This document shows positions 1-8,649 of a stretch of DNA of 64,000 nt, in pieces; the stretch's first letter is position 1; every line of letters starts with the position of its first letter. The translations under genes were made by a program, and so were the position numbers. This stretch comes from an uncultured Eubacterium sp. (GTDB lineage: Bacteria > Bacillota > Clostridia > Lachnospirales > Lachnospiraceae). Under the pieces are notes generated by a model that did no database searches, had not been told where the DNA came from, and saw only the letters and a program-made list of their open reading frames with translations. The DNA lies in the NCBI GenBank assembly GCA_934320655.1, contig CAKRFN010000004.1, positions 124,001 through 188,000 on the forward strand, given 5' to 3'.

Positions 1-1
1 G

Positions 2-562
2 CATGCGTTTGGATATTATGACTATGGCGATGAGCGCGGAATGAATACGATATTTTCCAGTCAGGAAGCGGTATCGATCTATATTCAGGGTTACGTCCGC
101 TGGGCGTTCCGGGGCGGATTTCTCCATGCGACGAGCGAGCGCGGCGAGGGATATATCGCGTATAAGCAGGCAGGACAAAAGTCAGGCATCCGTGCGGCAA
201 TGCCGCTGTTGAAGGCTGTATTTCAGGCGATGACGCTGAAAGAGGTCATCAATTTTATACGGGTGATGTCACACGGTGAAAAGAGTCCGACGGATAAGCT
301 GGATAAAGAGAAAAAGCCTTACATCTTTGTCGGCATGGTCTGCGTGCGTGAGCAGTATCAGGGACAGGGCTATATGAGGAAGGTCATGGACATGGCATTC
401 AGGGAAGGAAACCGGCTGCAGGTTCCGGTCATTCTGGATACGGATGCAAAAACAAAATGCGATAAATACATGCATCTTGGCATGAAGCTGGCGGGTATCC
501 GCGACTTTGGCGAATACGGAAAGCTGTACGACCTGATCAAATATCCGGATAAAAAGAATTAG
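2..562 (+). CDS. GNAT-family acetyltransferase, 5' end cut by window
   Basis: The reading frame is open to the left edge, so the ATG at 41 is probably internal and the gene starts outside the window. The visible C-terminal part has the GNAT acetyl-CoA binding motif V-REQYQGQGYMRKVM (Q/RxxGxG type), followed by a segment typical of N-acetyltransferases (LDTDAKTKCDKYMHLGMKL). The family moves an acetyl group from acetyl-CoA to an amine. Substrate cannot be told. The gene ends 50 bp before a terminator that belongs to the opposite strand. Confidence 0.7.
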   Translation, partial: HAFGYYDYGDERGMNTIFSSQEAVSIYIQGYVRWAFRGGFLHATSERGEGYIAYKQAGQKSGIRAAMPLLKAVFQAMTLKEVINFIRVMSHGEKSPTDKLDKEKKPYIFVGMVCVREQYQGQGYMRKVMDMAFREGNRLQVPVILDTDAKTKCDKYMHLGMKLAGIRDFGEYGKLYDLIKYPDKKN

Positions 563-611
563 GACTGCGATCCTCACAGATCGTTTTACATACTAGGAAT
601 TTCCAATCAAA

Positions 612-666
612 TAAAAAACAGCCCGTCTTTGCAGCGGATGACTCTATCCGATACAGAAACGGGCTG
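612..666 (-). terminator. Rho-independent terminator of the HD-GYP-like gene
   Basis: Arms CAGCCCGT (619-626) and ACGGGCTG (659-666) form a hairpin. On the minus strand it is followed by GTTTTTTATTT, so it ends transcription of the gene at 694-1893. Confidence 0.75.
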
Positions 667-693
667 AAATTGTCTCTATTTTGCGAACCGCGG

Positions 694-1893
694 TCAGGCG
701 GGATTCGCGTGTGTATGCTTGGCAGCCTCACGCTTGCGTGCCTTTTCGAGACGCATGCGGATCCGGCGGGTCGCATTCTGGAGCGGCGGATCGGGTGCAA
801 AGTGTTTCAGGCTCTGTGAATCAAACGGATAACGCAGATCCATAGAGGGCATCAGATCCTGAATCTTGATCACATCGCGCAGCTTCGGGCTGTTCAGGTC
901 GTAAACCGCGTTTGTCGCAAAGTCAAGTACCTGCGGATGGAACTGATCGCCGGGAGTCTCAGAGAGAATCATGCCACAGTGCTTAGAACTCAGCTCTACA
1001 CAGCGACCGGTCGGCAGGATCGAGAGCGCGTTGCTCAATGCCTGGACGATCGCAGGCTCATACAGCTTCGGGCTACCCTGCAAATGGCGCAGCGCCTGTA
1101 TCGGAGATACCGGCTCGTAGCCGAGGCTCATCGCCGTCATGCGGTCGTATTTGTCGGCAACCATCAGTATTTTTGTCGGCATATGGAAATCCGAGATATC
1201 GAGCTGCGAATTTTCTTTGCGCTCTACCTTCAGGAAGTCATCCAATATAGAGAAAATATTCTCAGTCAGCCCGTAGGTCGTCTCGCCACGCTTGAGCATT
1301 CCGGCAGCCTTGTTGCGGTACTGCTCGATCGTGAGCAGGTCGATCGTGGACAGCTCATGCTCAGATTTTGCCATGATCTCCTTCGGAACATATAAATACC
1401 CGAAATCACTCAGAAGTGCAGCCATCACAAGGTGTCTGGCAGCATTGTCCGGAAATCCCATGCCGTGTGCCAGCATCGCACACAAAATCGCGGTGCAGAT
1501 CGAATGCTTGTAGGTGTAGTCCTCGCTGCTGCGGACCGTCGGAGAAAAGACGATCGCGTGGTCAAGCGAATAGAACCGCTGCATAATATCATGCACGAGT
1601 GAGGGAAGATCCTCCGGCTTGTGCCCCTTGCTGATTGCGATCAGATTGTCGCGCAGACGGAACATCCATGTCGTCTGGCATTGGTCAAATTCAAGCTCCT
1701 CGTCGGAGATCGGCGGCAGTGGCTCTGCCGGTTCGAGTACAAGTACGCCGAGCAGACCGAACTTTTGCAGACCTGCGATGATCTGGTCATTCAGGACAAA
1801 GCCCCGCTTGTATAACAGAACCCCCTGTTTATTATAGATTTGCTGTGCGAGCCGCATGCCCGCGCGTAATTCGTCTGGTTTATAGTATTTCAT
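694..1893 (-). CDS. Degenerate HD-GYP domain protein
   Basis: 399 aa. The middle resembles the HD-GYP class of cyclic-di-GMP phosphodiesterases: an early helix with YKHSICTAIL, the helix ALLSDFGYLYVPKEI where active enzymes have HDIGKIxVP, and ADKYDRMTA where active enzymes have ADxYDAMT. The catalytic HD is changed to SD and no HHExxDGxGYP segment is present. It is therefore likely not a phosphodiesterase but a binding or scaffolding descendant. A short N-terminal region of about 90 aa (KYYKPDELRAGM) matches the usual N-domain of such proteins. SD GAAAGGG precedes the ATG. Monocistronic and divergent from the chemotaxis receptor. Confidence 0.7.
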   Translation of the reverse strand: MKYYKPDELRAGMRLAQQIYNKQGVLLYKRGFVLNDQIIAGLQKFGLLGVLVLEPAEPLPPISDEELEFDQCQTTWMFRLRDNLIAISKGHKPEDLPSLVHDIMQRFYSLDHAIVFSPTVRSSEDYTYKHSICTAILCAMLAHGMGFPDNAARHLVMAALLSDFGYLYVPKEIMAKSEHELSTIDLLTIEQYRNKAAGMLKRGETTYGLTENIFSILDDFLKVERKENSQLDISDFHMPTKILMVADKYDRMTAMSLGYEPVSPIQALRHLQGSPKLYEPAIVQALSNALSILPTGRCVELSSKHCGMILSETPGDQFHPQVLDFATNAVYDLNSPKLRDVIKIQDLMPSMDLRYPFDSQSLKHFAPDPPLQNATRRIRMRLEKARKREAAKHTHANPA

Positions 1894-2035
1894 GGCTTCA
1901 TTACCCTTTCAAGTATCGTATGAATCTATACGGTCATAACAGTTTTATTATTAGGATAAAAGTATAGCATAAAAGGCCGGAAAAAACAATGCTGTTCACG
2001 GCTTGAGTTTCAACTGTCAAACTCCCGGTAAATAA

Positions 2036-2064
2036 TTGCCTTTTTCTGTCAGATGATGTACAAT
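2036..2064 (+). promoter_or_regulatory. Sigma-A promoter of the chemotaxis receptor gene
   Basis: TTGCCT, 17-bp spacer, TACAAT, 85 bp before the start codon. The intergenic region 1894-2148 shows nothing else recognisable. Confidence 0.5.
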
Positions 2065-2148
2065 GATATTAATGTTTTTTACATATACAATATGGCATAT
2101 TCGCTTACCGGCTGGTATATGAATATAACTTATCAGGAGGGAATACAA

Positions 2149-3636
2149 ATGAGTATCATTAATAGGAAGAGAGTCACCACTCTTCAACGCAACAACCGCT
2201 TGGCGACGATCACCCATACCAGTTCCGTCACGATCCTTATGGTTTTATGGGGCATTCAATGTTTTTATGGTCTTCGGTCATGGGGACTTTTTATTTTGGC
2301 ACTGTTGCTTGGTTATGTGCCGATCATTATCGAATATGCTGCGCTGCGCAAGGATCCGGATACGAAGGTTGTAAAGCATTCTGTAGCAATCGGTTATGCA
2401 ATCTTTTTTACCTATACCTTATTTTTATCCCAGAACCATCAGGTATTCCTGTTTGTATTACCGATGATTCTTGCAACCTCCGTATTCGGAGATGTCCGTT
2501 ACTGCATTTTGACGAATCTCGGAATACTGATCGAACTGGTCATCCTGGTCATTATCGGTAACAAGACCGGACTTTACACCTATACGAACATCGATACCGG
2601 AATCGTGCAGATTATTGCCATCACTATGTTTGCGGTAGATTCTTTCTACACGACACGCACGCTGAATCGTAACCTGGATTCACGCCTGAAGCGTATCAAC
2701 GATTCCAAGGAGCACGCCGAAAAACTGGTTAACAATCTGTCCGAGCTCTCCTCACACGTCAATGAGGAGATTAGCAGCATTTATGATTCCATTGACAAGT
2801 TGAACGCCGCGACCAAACAGACGGAGGAGGCAATGGTTGAAGTGACCACCGGTGCTAACGAGACAGCCAGCGCCGTACAGGATCAGACAGCCCAGACGCA
2901 GGCCATCCAGGAAAAGGTTGACCACGTAGATACCGCTTCCCAGGCGATCAGTTCAAACATGCAGCAGACCATCGAAGTCGTTGAGACTGGAAGCAACGCT
3001 ATGGATACATTGGTACAATTAGTTGGTGTATCTGTTGCAAACAGTGAACAGGCTGCCGGAAAGCTTGCTGCACTGAATCATTATATGGAAGAAATGAATA
3101 CCATCGTGGAACTGATCGATGATATCACCTCCCAGACCAGCCTTCTCGCATTAAATGCAAGTATCGAAGCAGCCCGCGCCGGAGATGCCGGACGCGGATT
3201 TGCAGTTGTTGCCGGTGAGATTACCGGTATGGCGGACCGCACGAAGGATGCAACGGTACAGATTACAGAACTGATTGACAATGTCACTCTTGCCATCCGA
3301 GAGGTTGTCGATGTCATCCAGCAGATGATCAAGGGTATCAACGAAGAAAAAGAAAGTGTACAAAACACTGCTGAAAATCTTGCAACCATCCGTCAGAATT
3401 CGCTGTCCATCCAGAACAGTATTCACGATCTGACACAAAATACAACCGATCTGCGTGATTCTAATCAGCTGATTTCCGATTCCGTTCAGACGATTTCTGC
3501 GGTTTCCGAAGAATTGACGGCTCATGCAAGTGAGACAATGGATGCCGAGGCCTCCAATGCCCAGATCCTCGCATCCATCTCTGAAAAGATGCAATCTTTG
3601 GTTGAATTCATTAATCAGGAACATTTCTCTGCTTAA
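2149..3636 (+). CDS. Methyl-accepting chemotaxis protein
   Basis: 495 aa from the ATG at 2149, preceded by AGGAGGG; an in-frame ATG at 2053 lies inside the promoter and has no SD. The first ~185 aa hold five or six hydrophobic segments with almost no extracytoplasmic loop, so the receptor probably senses a membrane or intracellular signal. A coiled-coil adaptation region follows, then the conserved hairpin tip (IDDITSQTSLLALNASIEAA) and GRGFAVVAGEI, which bind CheA/CheW. No CheR-tethering pentapeptide is seen at the C-terminus. No che or flagellar genes are nearby. Ligand unknown. Confidence 0.9.
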   Translation: MSIINRKRVTTLQRNNRLATITHTSSVTILMVLWGIQCFYGLRSWGLFILALLLGYVPIIIEYAALRKDPDTKVVKHSVAIGYAIFFTYTLFLSQNHQVFLFVLPMILATSVFGDVRYCILTNLGILIELVILVIIGNKTGLYTYTNIDTGIVQIIAITMFAVDSFYTTRTLNRNLDSRLKRINDSKEHAEKLVNNLSELSSHVNEEISSIYDSIDKLNAATKQTEEAMVEVTTGANETASAVQDQTAQTQAIQEKVDHVDTASQAISSNMQQTIEVVETGSNAMDTLVQLVGVSVANSEQAAGKLAALNHYMEEMNTIVELIDDITSQTSLLALNASIEAARAGDAGRGFAVVAGEITGMADRTKDATVQITELIDNVTLAIREVVDVIQQMIKGINEEKESVQNTAENLATIRQNSLSIQNSIHDLTQNTTDLRDSNQLISDSVQTISAVSEELTAHASETMDAEASNAQILASISEKMQSLVEFINQEHFSA

Positions 3637-3702
3637 TTCAGACAGTAACCACTTTTTGATTACATTTTGCGGAAACTCAAGTGTTCACGGACGAACTTCA
3701 CC

Positions 3703-3731
3703 TTGCCAATCATCGGTGCGGGAAGTATAAT
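3703..3731 (+). promoter_or_regulatory. Sigma-A promoter of the wall-hydrolase gene
   Basis: TTGCCA, 17-bp spacer, perfect TATAAT, about 30 bp before the likely TTG start. Confidence 0.6.
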
Positions 3732-3760
3732 AGATAGCGTGAATGGAGGATTTGCACAGC

Positions 3761-5113
3761 TTGAATATAGGAGCAATCAGAGAGGTTGACGGCAGATCAA
3801 TGAGACGGATACATAAGCAGATATATCATAAGAAAAATAAGACGGGCATATTTTTAGGCATAATGGCAGCAATTGTCGTCTGCAGCGGACTGGTTCCGGC
3901 GTTTGCACAAAAGACGACCGAGCAGAAACTGAAGGAATCGAAACAGTCGGTTCAGGAACTCAAGGAGCAGACGAGTGAGGCGAAGGAACAGCTCGATGCA
4001 GCGAAGCAGAAGGAAAGTGCGATCAGTGACAGACTGGACAAACTCAATGACCAGTTAACGGATGTACAGCAGAGCCTGGAGGATCTGGACACGCGTATTA
4101 CACAAAAAAACGACCAGATTGCGGCGACAGAACAGGAATTGGACGAGATGGAGCAAAAGCGCCGGGAACGCTACGAGGCAATGAAAGTGCGCATCCGTTT
4201 TATGTATGAGAACTCTGACAGTTCCCTGTTGAATTCATTGTTTGGGGCAGGCTCCATGAGTGAATTCCTCAACCGCGTGGAATATTTTTCACAGGTCGTG
4301 GACTATGACCGGAATCAGTTGGAGGAATATCAGCAGCTGCTCACCGGCTTAAATGAAAAACAGGCAAACTACGAGGCACAGAAAGAAGAACTGCTGGCTC
4401 TTCAGGAGCAGCAGAACGCAGAACAGGAAAAGCTGACGACACTCGTTGCTGATGCCAGGACAGATCTGAAGGCTGCCGGAGCAGCGGCTTCGGATGCTTC
4501 GGATGCGCTGGGCGATCTGAATGAGCAGCTGTCTGCCGAACAGAAGAATCAGGATATCCTCACGGCACAGCTTGAATATGAGAAAAAACTCGAAGAACAG
4601 AAGGCAGCTGAGGATCGTGCCCGTATGGAAGAGATCAAGCGGCAGGAGGAAGAACTGCGCCAGAAGCGTGAAGAAGAACAACGCAGGCGGGAGGAAGAAG
4701 AAAAACGCCGTCAGGAGCAGGCAGAAAGCGGAGAGACGGCCGGTGAACCATCCGCGGATAACACCGCAGAACCCGCCAGTGCAGAGGATCTGGAACTGAT
4801 GGCATGCATTATCCAATGCGAGGCAGAGGGCGAGCCGTATGCGGGCAAACTCGCCGTCGGCAGTGTCGTGATGAACCGTGTGGCGAGCAGCAGTTTTCCT
4901 AATACAGTCATGGGTGTTATATACCAGAGTGGGCAGTTTTCACCGGTGGCGAGCGGGCGTATGGCCGCGCGGCTGGCGGCAGGAGCCAACAGCGAGTGCA
5001 GACAGGCAGCACAGGAGGTATTAAACGGAAATATCACGGTTCCGTATCTGTATTTCAGACGGGACAATGGTACGATCGACGGTTATGTATTGGGACATCA
5101 TGTTTTTTATTAA
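3761..5113 (+). CDS. Secreted coiled-coil protein with SleB-type cell wall hydrolase domain
   Basis: About 450 aa. An N-terminal hydrophobic stretch ending in VPAFAQ is a signal peptide or anchor. A long charged coiled coil follows (roughly residues 35-340), of the PcsB/EnvC-like type, ending in a very Glu/Arg-rich tract. The last 110 aa are a Hydrolase_2/SleB domain (CIIQCEAEGEPYAGKLAVG, GQFSPV), with the glutamate at the lytic position, as in spore-cortex and cell-wall lytic enzymes. Likely role: regulated peptidoglycan cleavage at division or sporulation. Start: TTG at 3761 has GGAGGA 10 bp upstream; ATG at 3743 lacks an SD; ATG at 3800 is also possible and would sit directly before the signal peptide. 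Confidence 0.8.
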   Translation: MNIGAIREVDGRSMRRIHKQIYHKKNKTGIFLGIMAAIVVCSGLVPAFAQKTTEQKLKESKQSVQELKEQTSEAKEQLDAAKQKESAISDRLDKLNDQLTDVQQSLEDLDTRITQKNDQIAATEQELDEMEQKRRERYEAMKVRIRFMYENSDSSLLNSLFGAGSMSEFLNRVEYFSQVVDYDRNQLEEYQQLLTGLNEKQANYEAQKEELLALQEQQNAEQEKLTTLVADARTDLKAAGAAASDASDALGDLNEQLSAEQKNQDILTAQLEYEKKLEEQKAAEDRARMEEIKRQEEELRQKREEEQRRREEEEKRRQEQAESGETAGEPSADNTAEPASAEDLELMACIIQCEAEGEPYAGKLAVGSVVMNRVASSSFPNTVMGVIYQSGQFSPVASGRMAARLAAGANSECRQAAQEVLNGNITVPYLYFRRDNGTIDGYVLGHHVFY

Positions 5114-5129
5114 ATGTTTCTAAATTTAG

Positions 5130-5158
5130 TTGCAAATGGGTGCTGTTCATGATATAGT
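5130..5158 (+). promoter_or_regulatory. Sigma-A promoter of the butyryl-CoA operon
   Basis: TTGCAA, 17-bp spacer, TATAGT. It gives a leader of about 80 nt that contains a small hairpin (GCTCG-TAA-CGAGC, 5170-5182) followed by a T-rich run, and then the Rex site. Confidence 0.65.
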
Positions 5159-5200
5159 TAATGCACAGGGCTCGTAACGAGCATTTTATTTTTCAAACGA

Positions 5201-5218
5201 TTGTTAAAAAATTAACAG
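5201..5218 (+). promoter_or_regulatory. Rex (NADH-sensing repressor) operator
   Basis: TTGTTAAAAAATTAACAG matches the clostridial Rex consensus TTGTTAANNNNTTAACAA in all but the last base. Rex is known to repress thl/crt/bcd/etf/hbd operons in clostridia when NADH/NAD is low. Here the site lies between the promoter and the thl SD, so it would act as a roadblock unless a second promoter exists. Confidence 0.75.
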
Positions 5219-5244
5219 TTAATAAGCGAAAAGGAGACAAAACA

Positions 5245-6435
5245 ATGGCAAACAAAGTAGTTATCGCATCAGCATGCCGTACCGCAATCGGCAAAATGGG
5301 TGGCGCATTAAGCAATACACCTGCAGCAGATCTTGGTGCAATCGTAATTAAGGAAGCATTAAACAGAGCAGGCGTTAAGCCCGAGATGGTTGATGAAGTT
5401 AAGATGGGTTGCGTAATCCAGGCAGCTCAGGGACAGAACGTAGCACGTCAGGCTTCTATCAAGGCTGGTTTACCGATCGAAGTTCCTGCAATCACAATCA
5501 ATGTAGTATGTGGTTCCGGTCTGAAGTGTGTAAATGATGCTGCAACAATGATCAAGGCTGGTGAGGCTGATATCGTAGTTGCTGGTGGTATGGAGAATAT
5601 GTCAATGGCTCCTTATGCTATGACGAAGGCACGTTTCGGATATCGTATGAACAATGCAACCATTATCGATACAATGGTAAATGATGCATTGACAGACGCA
5701 TTCAATCATTATCATATGATGATCACTGCTGAGAACGTATGTGACAAGTATGGAATTACCCGTGAGGAATTAGATGAGTTCTCTGCAAACAGCCAGCAGA
5801 AGTGCGAAGCAGCTATCGCAGCCGGTAAGTTTGACGAGGAGATCGTTCCTGTACCGGTTAAGGTTAAGAAGGAAATGGTAGATTTTGTTAAGGATGAGGG
5901 ACCTCGTCCGGGAACTACTGCTGAGTCTTTAGGCAAGTTAAGATGCTGCTCAGGCAAAGATGGCGGATTAGTAACCGCCGGTAATGCATCAGGAATCAAC
6001 GATGGTGCAGCAGCAGTTGTAGTTATGAGCGAGGAGAAGGCTAAGGAATTAGGTATCACTCCGCTGGCTACATGGGTTGCAGGTGCACTCGGCGGCGTAG
6101 AGCCTGAAATCATGGGTGTTGGACCTGTTGCATCTACCAGAAAGGTTCTGGCTAAGACAGGACTTACCATTGATGACTTTGATTTAATCGAGGCTAACGA
6201 GGCATTCGCTGCTCAGTCTATCGCAGTAGCGCGTGACCTGAAGTTCGATATGAGCAAGGTAAACGTAAACGGTGGTGCAATCGCACTCGGACATCCGGTA
6301 GGAGCTTCAGGCTGCCGTATCTTAGTAACTCTGTTACATGAGATGAAGAAGAGAGATTCTAAGCGTGGTCTCGCTACACTGTGTATCGGTGGTGGAATGG
6401 GCTGCTCTACAATCGTAGAGAAGTACGAGGCATAG
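5245..6435 (+). CDS. thlA: Acetyl-CoA acetyltransferase (thiolase)
   Basis: 396 aa, normal for the family. Condenses two acetyl-CoA to acetoacetyl-CoA, the first step to butyryl-CoA. Nucleophile Cys89 in NVVCGSGLKCV, GHPVGASG with the active-site His, and CIGGGMGCS with the second Cys are all present, as is NEAFA. Start chosen at ATG 5245, behind AAAAGGAG; the in-frame ATG at 5161 lies in the leader. First gene of a five-gene operon. Codon use (many GCT, GCA, TTA, GTA) differs from neighbouring GC-richer genes, as expected for very high expression. Confidence 0.95.
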   Translation: MANKVVIASACRTAIGKMGGALSNTPAADLGAIVIKEALNRAGVKPEMVDEVKMGCVIQAAQGQNVARQASIKAGLPIEVPAITINVVCGSGLKCVNDAATMIKAGEADIVVAGGMENMSMAPYAMTKARFGYRMNNATIIDTMVNDALTDAFNHYHMMITAENVCDKYGITREELDEFSANSQQKCEAAIAAGKFDEEIVPVPVKVKKEMVDFVKDEGPRPGTTAESLGKLRCCSGKDGGLVTAGNASGINDGAAAVVVMSEEKAKELGITPLATWVAGALGGVEPEIMGVGPVASTRKVLAKTGLTIDDFDLIEANEAFAAQSIAVARDLKFDMSKVNVNGGAIALGHPVGASGCRILVTLLHEMKKRDSKRGLATLCIGGGMGCSTIVEKYEA

Positions 6436-6510
6436 GATTGCGAATGCAAAGCATGAGCAATACGTAGGCTTTTAAGACATTAATATACATATTTTAAGGA
6501 GGATCTATCA

Positions 6511-7383
6511 ATGAAGGTAGGCGTTATTGGTGCAGGTACCATGGGACAGGGCATTGCTAAGGCATTTGCTCAGGTTGACGGATATGAAGTAGCACTCTGC
6601 GATATCAAGCAGGAGTGGGCTGACGGCGGCAAGGACAAGATCGCTAAAGGCTATGCAAGATTAGTAGAAAAAGGAAAAATGACACAGGAAGCTGTAGACG
6701 GCATCCTTGCAAAGATCACTCCCGGTTTAAAGGAGAACTTATGCGCAGACTGCGATCTGATCGTAGAGGCAGCATTCGAGAACATGGAAGTAAAGAAGAC
6801 CACATTTGCAGAGCTTGACAAGATCGCTAAGCCTGAGTGCATTTTTGCTTCTAATACATCCAGCCTTTCTATCACAGAGATCGGAAACGGTCTGACACGT
6901 CCGATGATCGGTATGCATTTCTTCAATCCTGCAGACCGTATGAAGCTCATCGAGGTGATCGCTGGTGTGAATACACCTGCAGAGACTGTAGATGCTATCA
7001 AGAAGATCTCCGTAGAGATCGGCAAGACTCCGGTACAGGTAAATGAGGCAGCCGGTTTCGTAGTAAACCGTATCCTGATCCCGATGATCAACGAGGCAGC
7101 TTTCATCAAGATGGAAGGTGTATCTGATATCGCTGGTATCGACACAGCTATGAAGCTCGGTGCAAACCATCCGATGGGACCCTTAGAGTTAGGTGATTTC
7201 GTAGGACTGGATATCTGTCTGGCTATCATGGATGTACTGTACAATGAGACAGGTGACAGCAAGTATCGTGCATGTCCGCTGATCCGCAAGATGGTTCGCG
7301 GCGGCAACCTTGGCTGCAAGACCGGCAAGGGATTCTATGTATACAACGCTGATCGTACAAAGACCCCCGTTGATGCACAGTAA
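6511..7383 (+). CDS. hbd: 3-hydroxybutyryl-CoA dehydrogenase
   Basis: 290 aa. Reduces acetoacetyl-CoA to 3-hydroxybutyryl-CoA with NAD(P)H. The N-terminal Rossmann motif GVIGAGTMGQGIA, the catalytic HFFNP (His of the His-Glu pair) and NRILIPMINEA are visible. AAGGAGG precedes the ATG. It follows thlA after 75 bp; crotonase, the next enzyme of the pathway, is not encoded between them or elsewhere in the window. Confidence 0.95.
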   Translation: MKVGVIGAGTMGQGIAKAFAQVDGYEVALCDIKQEWADGGKDKIAKGYARLVEKGKMTQEAVDGILAKITPGLKENLCADCDLIVEAAFENMEVKKTTFAELDKIAKPECIFASNTSSLSITEIGNGLTRPMIGMHFFNPADRMKLIEVIAGVNTPAETVDAIKKISVEIGKTPVQVNEAAGFVVNRILIPMINEAAFIKMEGVSDIAGIDTAMKLGANHPMGPLELGDFVGLDICLAIMDVLYNETGDSKYRACPLIRKMVRGGNLGCKTGKGFYVYNADRTKTPVDAQ

Positions 7384-7400
7384 GAGATAATGCAATTTAT

Positions 7401-7423
7401 GGGCTTTCGCATAGCGGAAGCCC
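7401..7423. other. Intercistronic hairpin hbd-bcd
   Basis: GGGCTTTCGC-ATA-GCGGAAGCCC forms a 10-bp stem with a three-base loop and no T tract. It is probably an mRNA processing or stabilising structure rather than a terminator. Confidence 0.5.
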
Positions 7424-7455
7424 ACTTATAATAATAATTCAAAGGAGTGTAAATC

Positions 7456-8610
7456 ATGGACTTTTCTTTAGACAAAAAGCATGAAATGGCCCGCTCTTTA
7501 TTCAAAGAGTTCGCTGAGACAGAAGTAAAGCCCCTCGCACAGGAGACAGACGAGACAGAAGCGTTCCCGGCTGAGACTGTTGCCAAGATGGGTAAATATG
7601 GATTCATGGGTATCCCGGTTCCCAAGGAGTATGGTGGACAGGGCTGTGATCCTTTGACATATGTAATGTGTGTTGAGGAGTTATCTAAGGTTTGCGGTAC
7701 TACAGGTGTTATCGTATCTGCACATACTTCACTGTGTATCGATCCGATTATGACTTACGGTACTGAGGAGCAGAAGCAGAAGTACGTTCCCGCACTTGCA
7801 AAGGGCGAGAAGATCGGTGCATTCGGTCTGACCGAGCCCGGCGCTGGTACTGACGCTCAGGGATGCCAGACAAAGGCTGTATTAGATGGTGATGAGTGGG
7901 TTCTGAACGGATCTAAGTGTTTCATCACAAACGGTAAAGTCGCTGATGTATATATCGTGATCGCGATCACCAGCGTTACCGAGGACAAGAGAGGACGTAA
8001 AAAGAAGAACTTCTCTGCATTCATCGTTGAGAAGGGGGCTCCCGGATTCTCATTCGGTACAAAGGAGAAGAAGATGGGTATCCGCGGATCTTCTACATAT
8101 GAGTTGATCTTCGAGGATTGCAGAATTCCGAAGGATGCATTACTCGGACCCGAAGGAAAGGGATTCCCGATCGCTATGCATACTCTGGACGGCGGACGTA
8201 TCGGTATCGCTGCTCAGGCACTTGGTATCGCAGAGGGCGCATTAGACCGCACCATCGAGTACACCAAGGAGAGAAAGCAGTTCGGTCGTGCGATCGCTGC
8301 ACAGCAGAATACACAGTTCAAGCTGGCTGACATGGCTGCCAGAATCGATGCTGCGAAGTTCTTAGTATACAGAGCTGCTATGGCAAAGGCTACACAGAAG
8401 GTATATTCTGTAGAGGCTGCAAAGGCTAAATTATTTGCTGCTGAGACCGCTATGGCTGTTACTACCGAGTGCGTACAGTTATTCGGTGGATACGGATATA
8501 TCAGAGAGTACGACGTAGAGCGTATGATGCGTGATGCTAAGATCACCGAGATTTACGAGGGAACTTCAGAAGTTCAGCGTATGGTTATCTCAGGCGCTTT
8601 ATTGAAGTAG
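7456..8610 (+). CDS. bcd: Butyryl-CoA dehydrogenase
   Basis: 384 aa, an acyl-CoA dehydrogenase. Together with EtfAB it reduces crotonyl-CoA to butyryl-CoA by flavin-based electron bifurcation, coupling NADH oxidation to ferredoxin reduction. Seen: FAD-binding GAFGLTEPGAGTDAQG, CFITNGKVAD, RKQFGRAIA, FGGYGY and the catalytic glutamate in ITEIYEGTSEVQ. SD AAAGGAG. Lies between hbd and etfB in the order common to clostridia. Confidence 0.95.
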   Translation: MDFSLDKKHEMARSLFKEFAETEVKPLAQETDETEAFPAETVAKMGKYGFMGIPVPKEYGGQGCDPLTYVMCVEELSKVCGTTGVIVSAHTSLCIDPIMTYGTEEQKQKYVPALAKGEKIGAFGLTEPGAGTDAQGCQTKAVLDGDEWVLNGSKCFITNGKVADVYIVIAITSVTEDKRGRKKKNFSAFIVEKGAPGFSFGTKEKKMGIRGSSTYELIFEDCRIPKDALLGPEGKGFPIAMHTLDGGRIGIAAQALGIAEGALDRTIEYTKERKQFGRAIAAQQNTQFKLADMAARIDAAKFLVYRAAMAKATQKVYSVEAAKAKLFAAETAMAVTTECVQLFGGYGYIREYDVERMMRDAKITEIYEGTSEVQRMVISGALLK

Positions 8611-8649
8611 TCGCAGTTCGTTTAAAATCTAATAAAGGAGAAAAAATAC

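Noticed and set aside
4349..4816. Phe/Leu-rich minus-strand frame looking like a membrane protein
   Set aside because: Reverse reading of the Glu/Lys-rich coiled coil always gives Phe/Leu-rich text.
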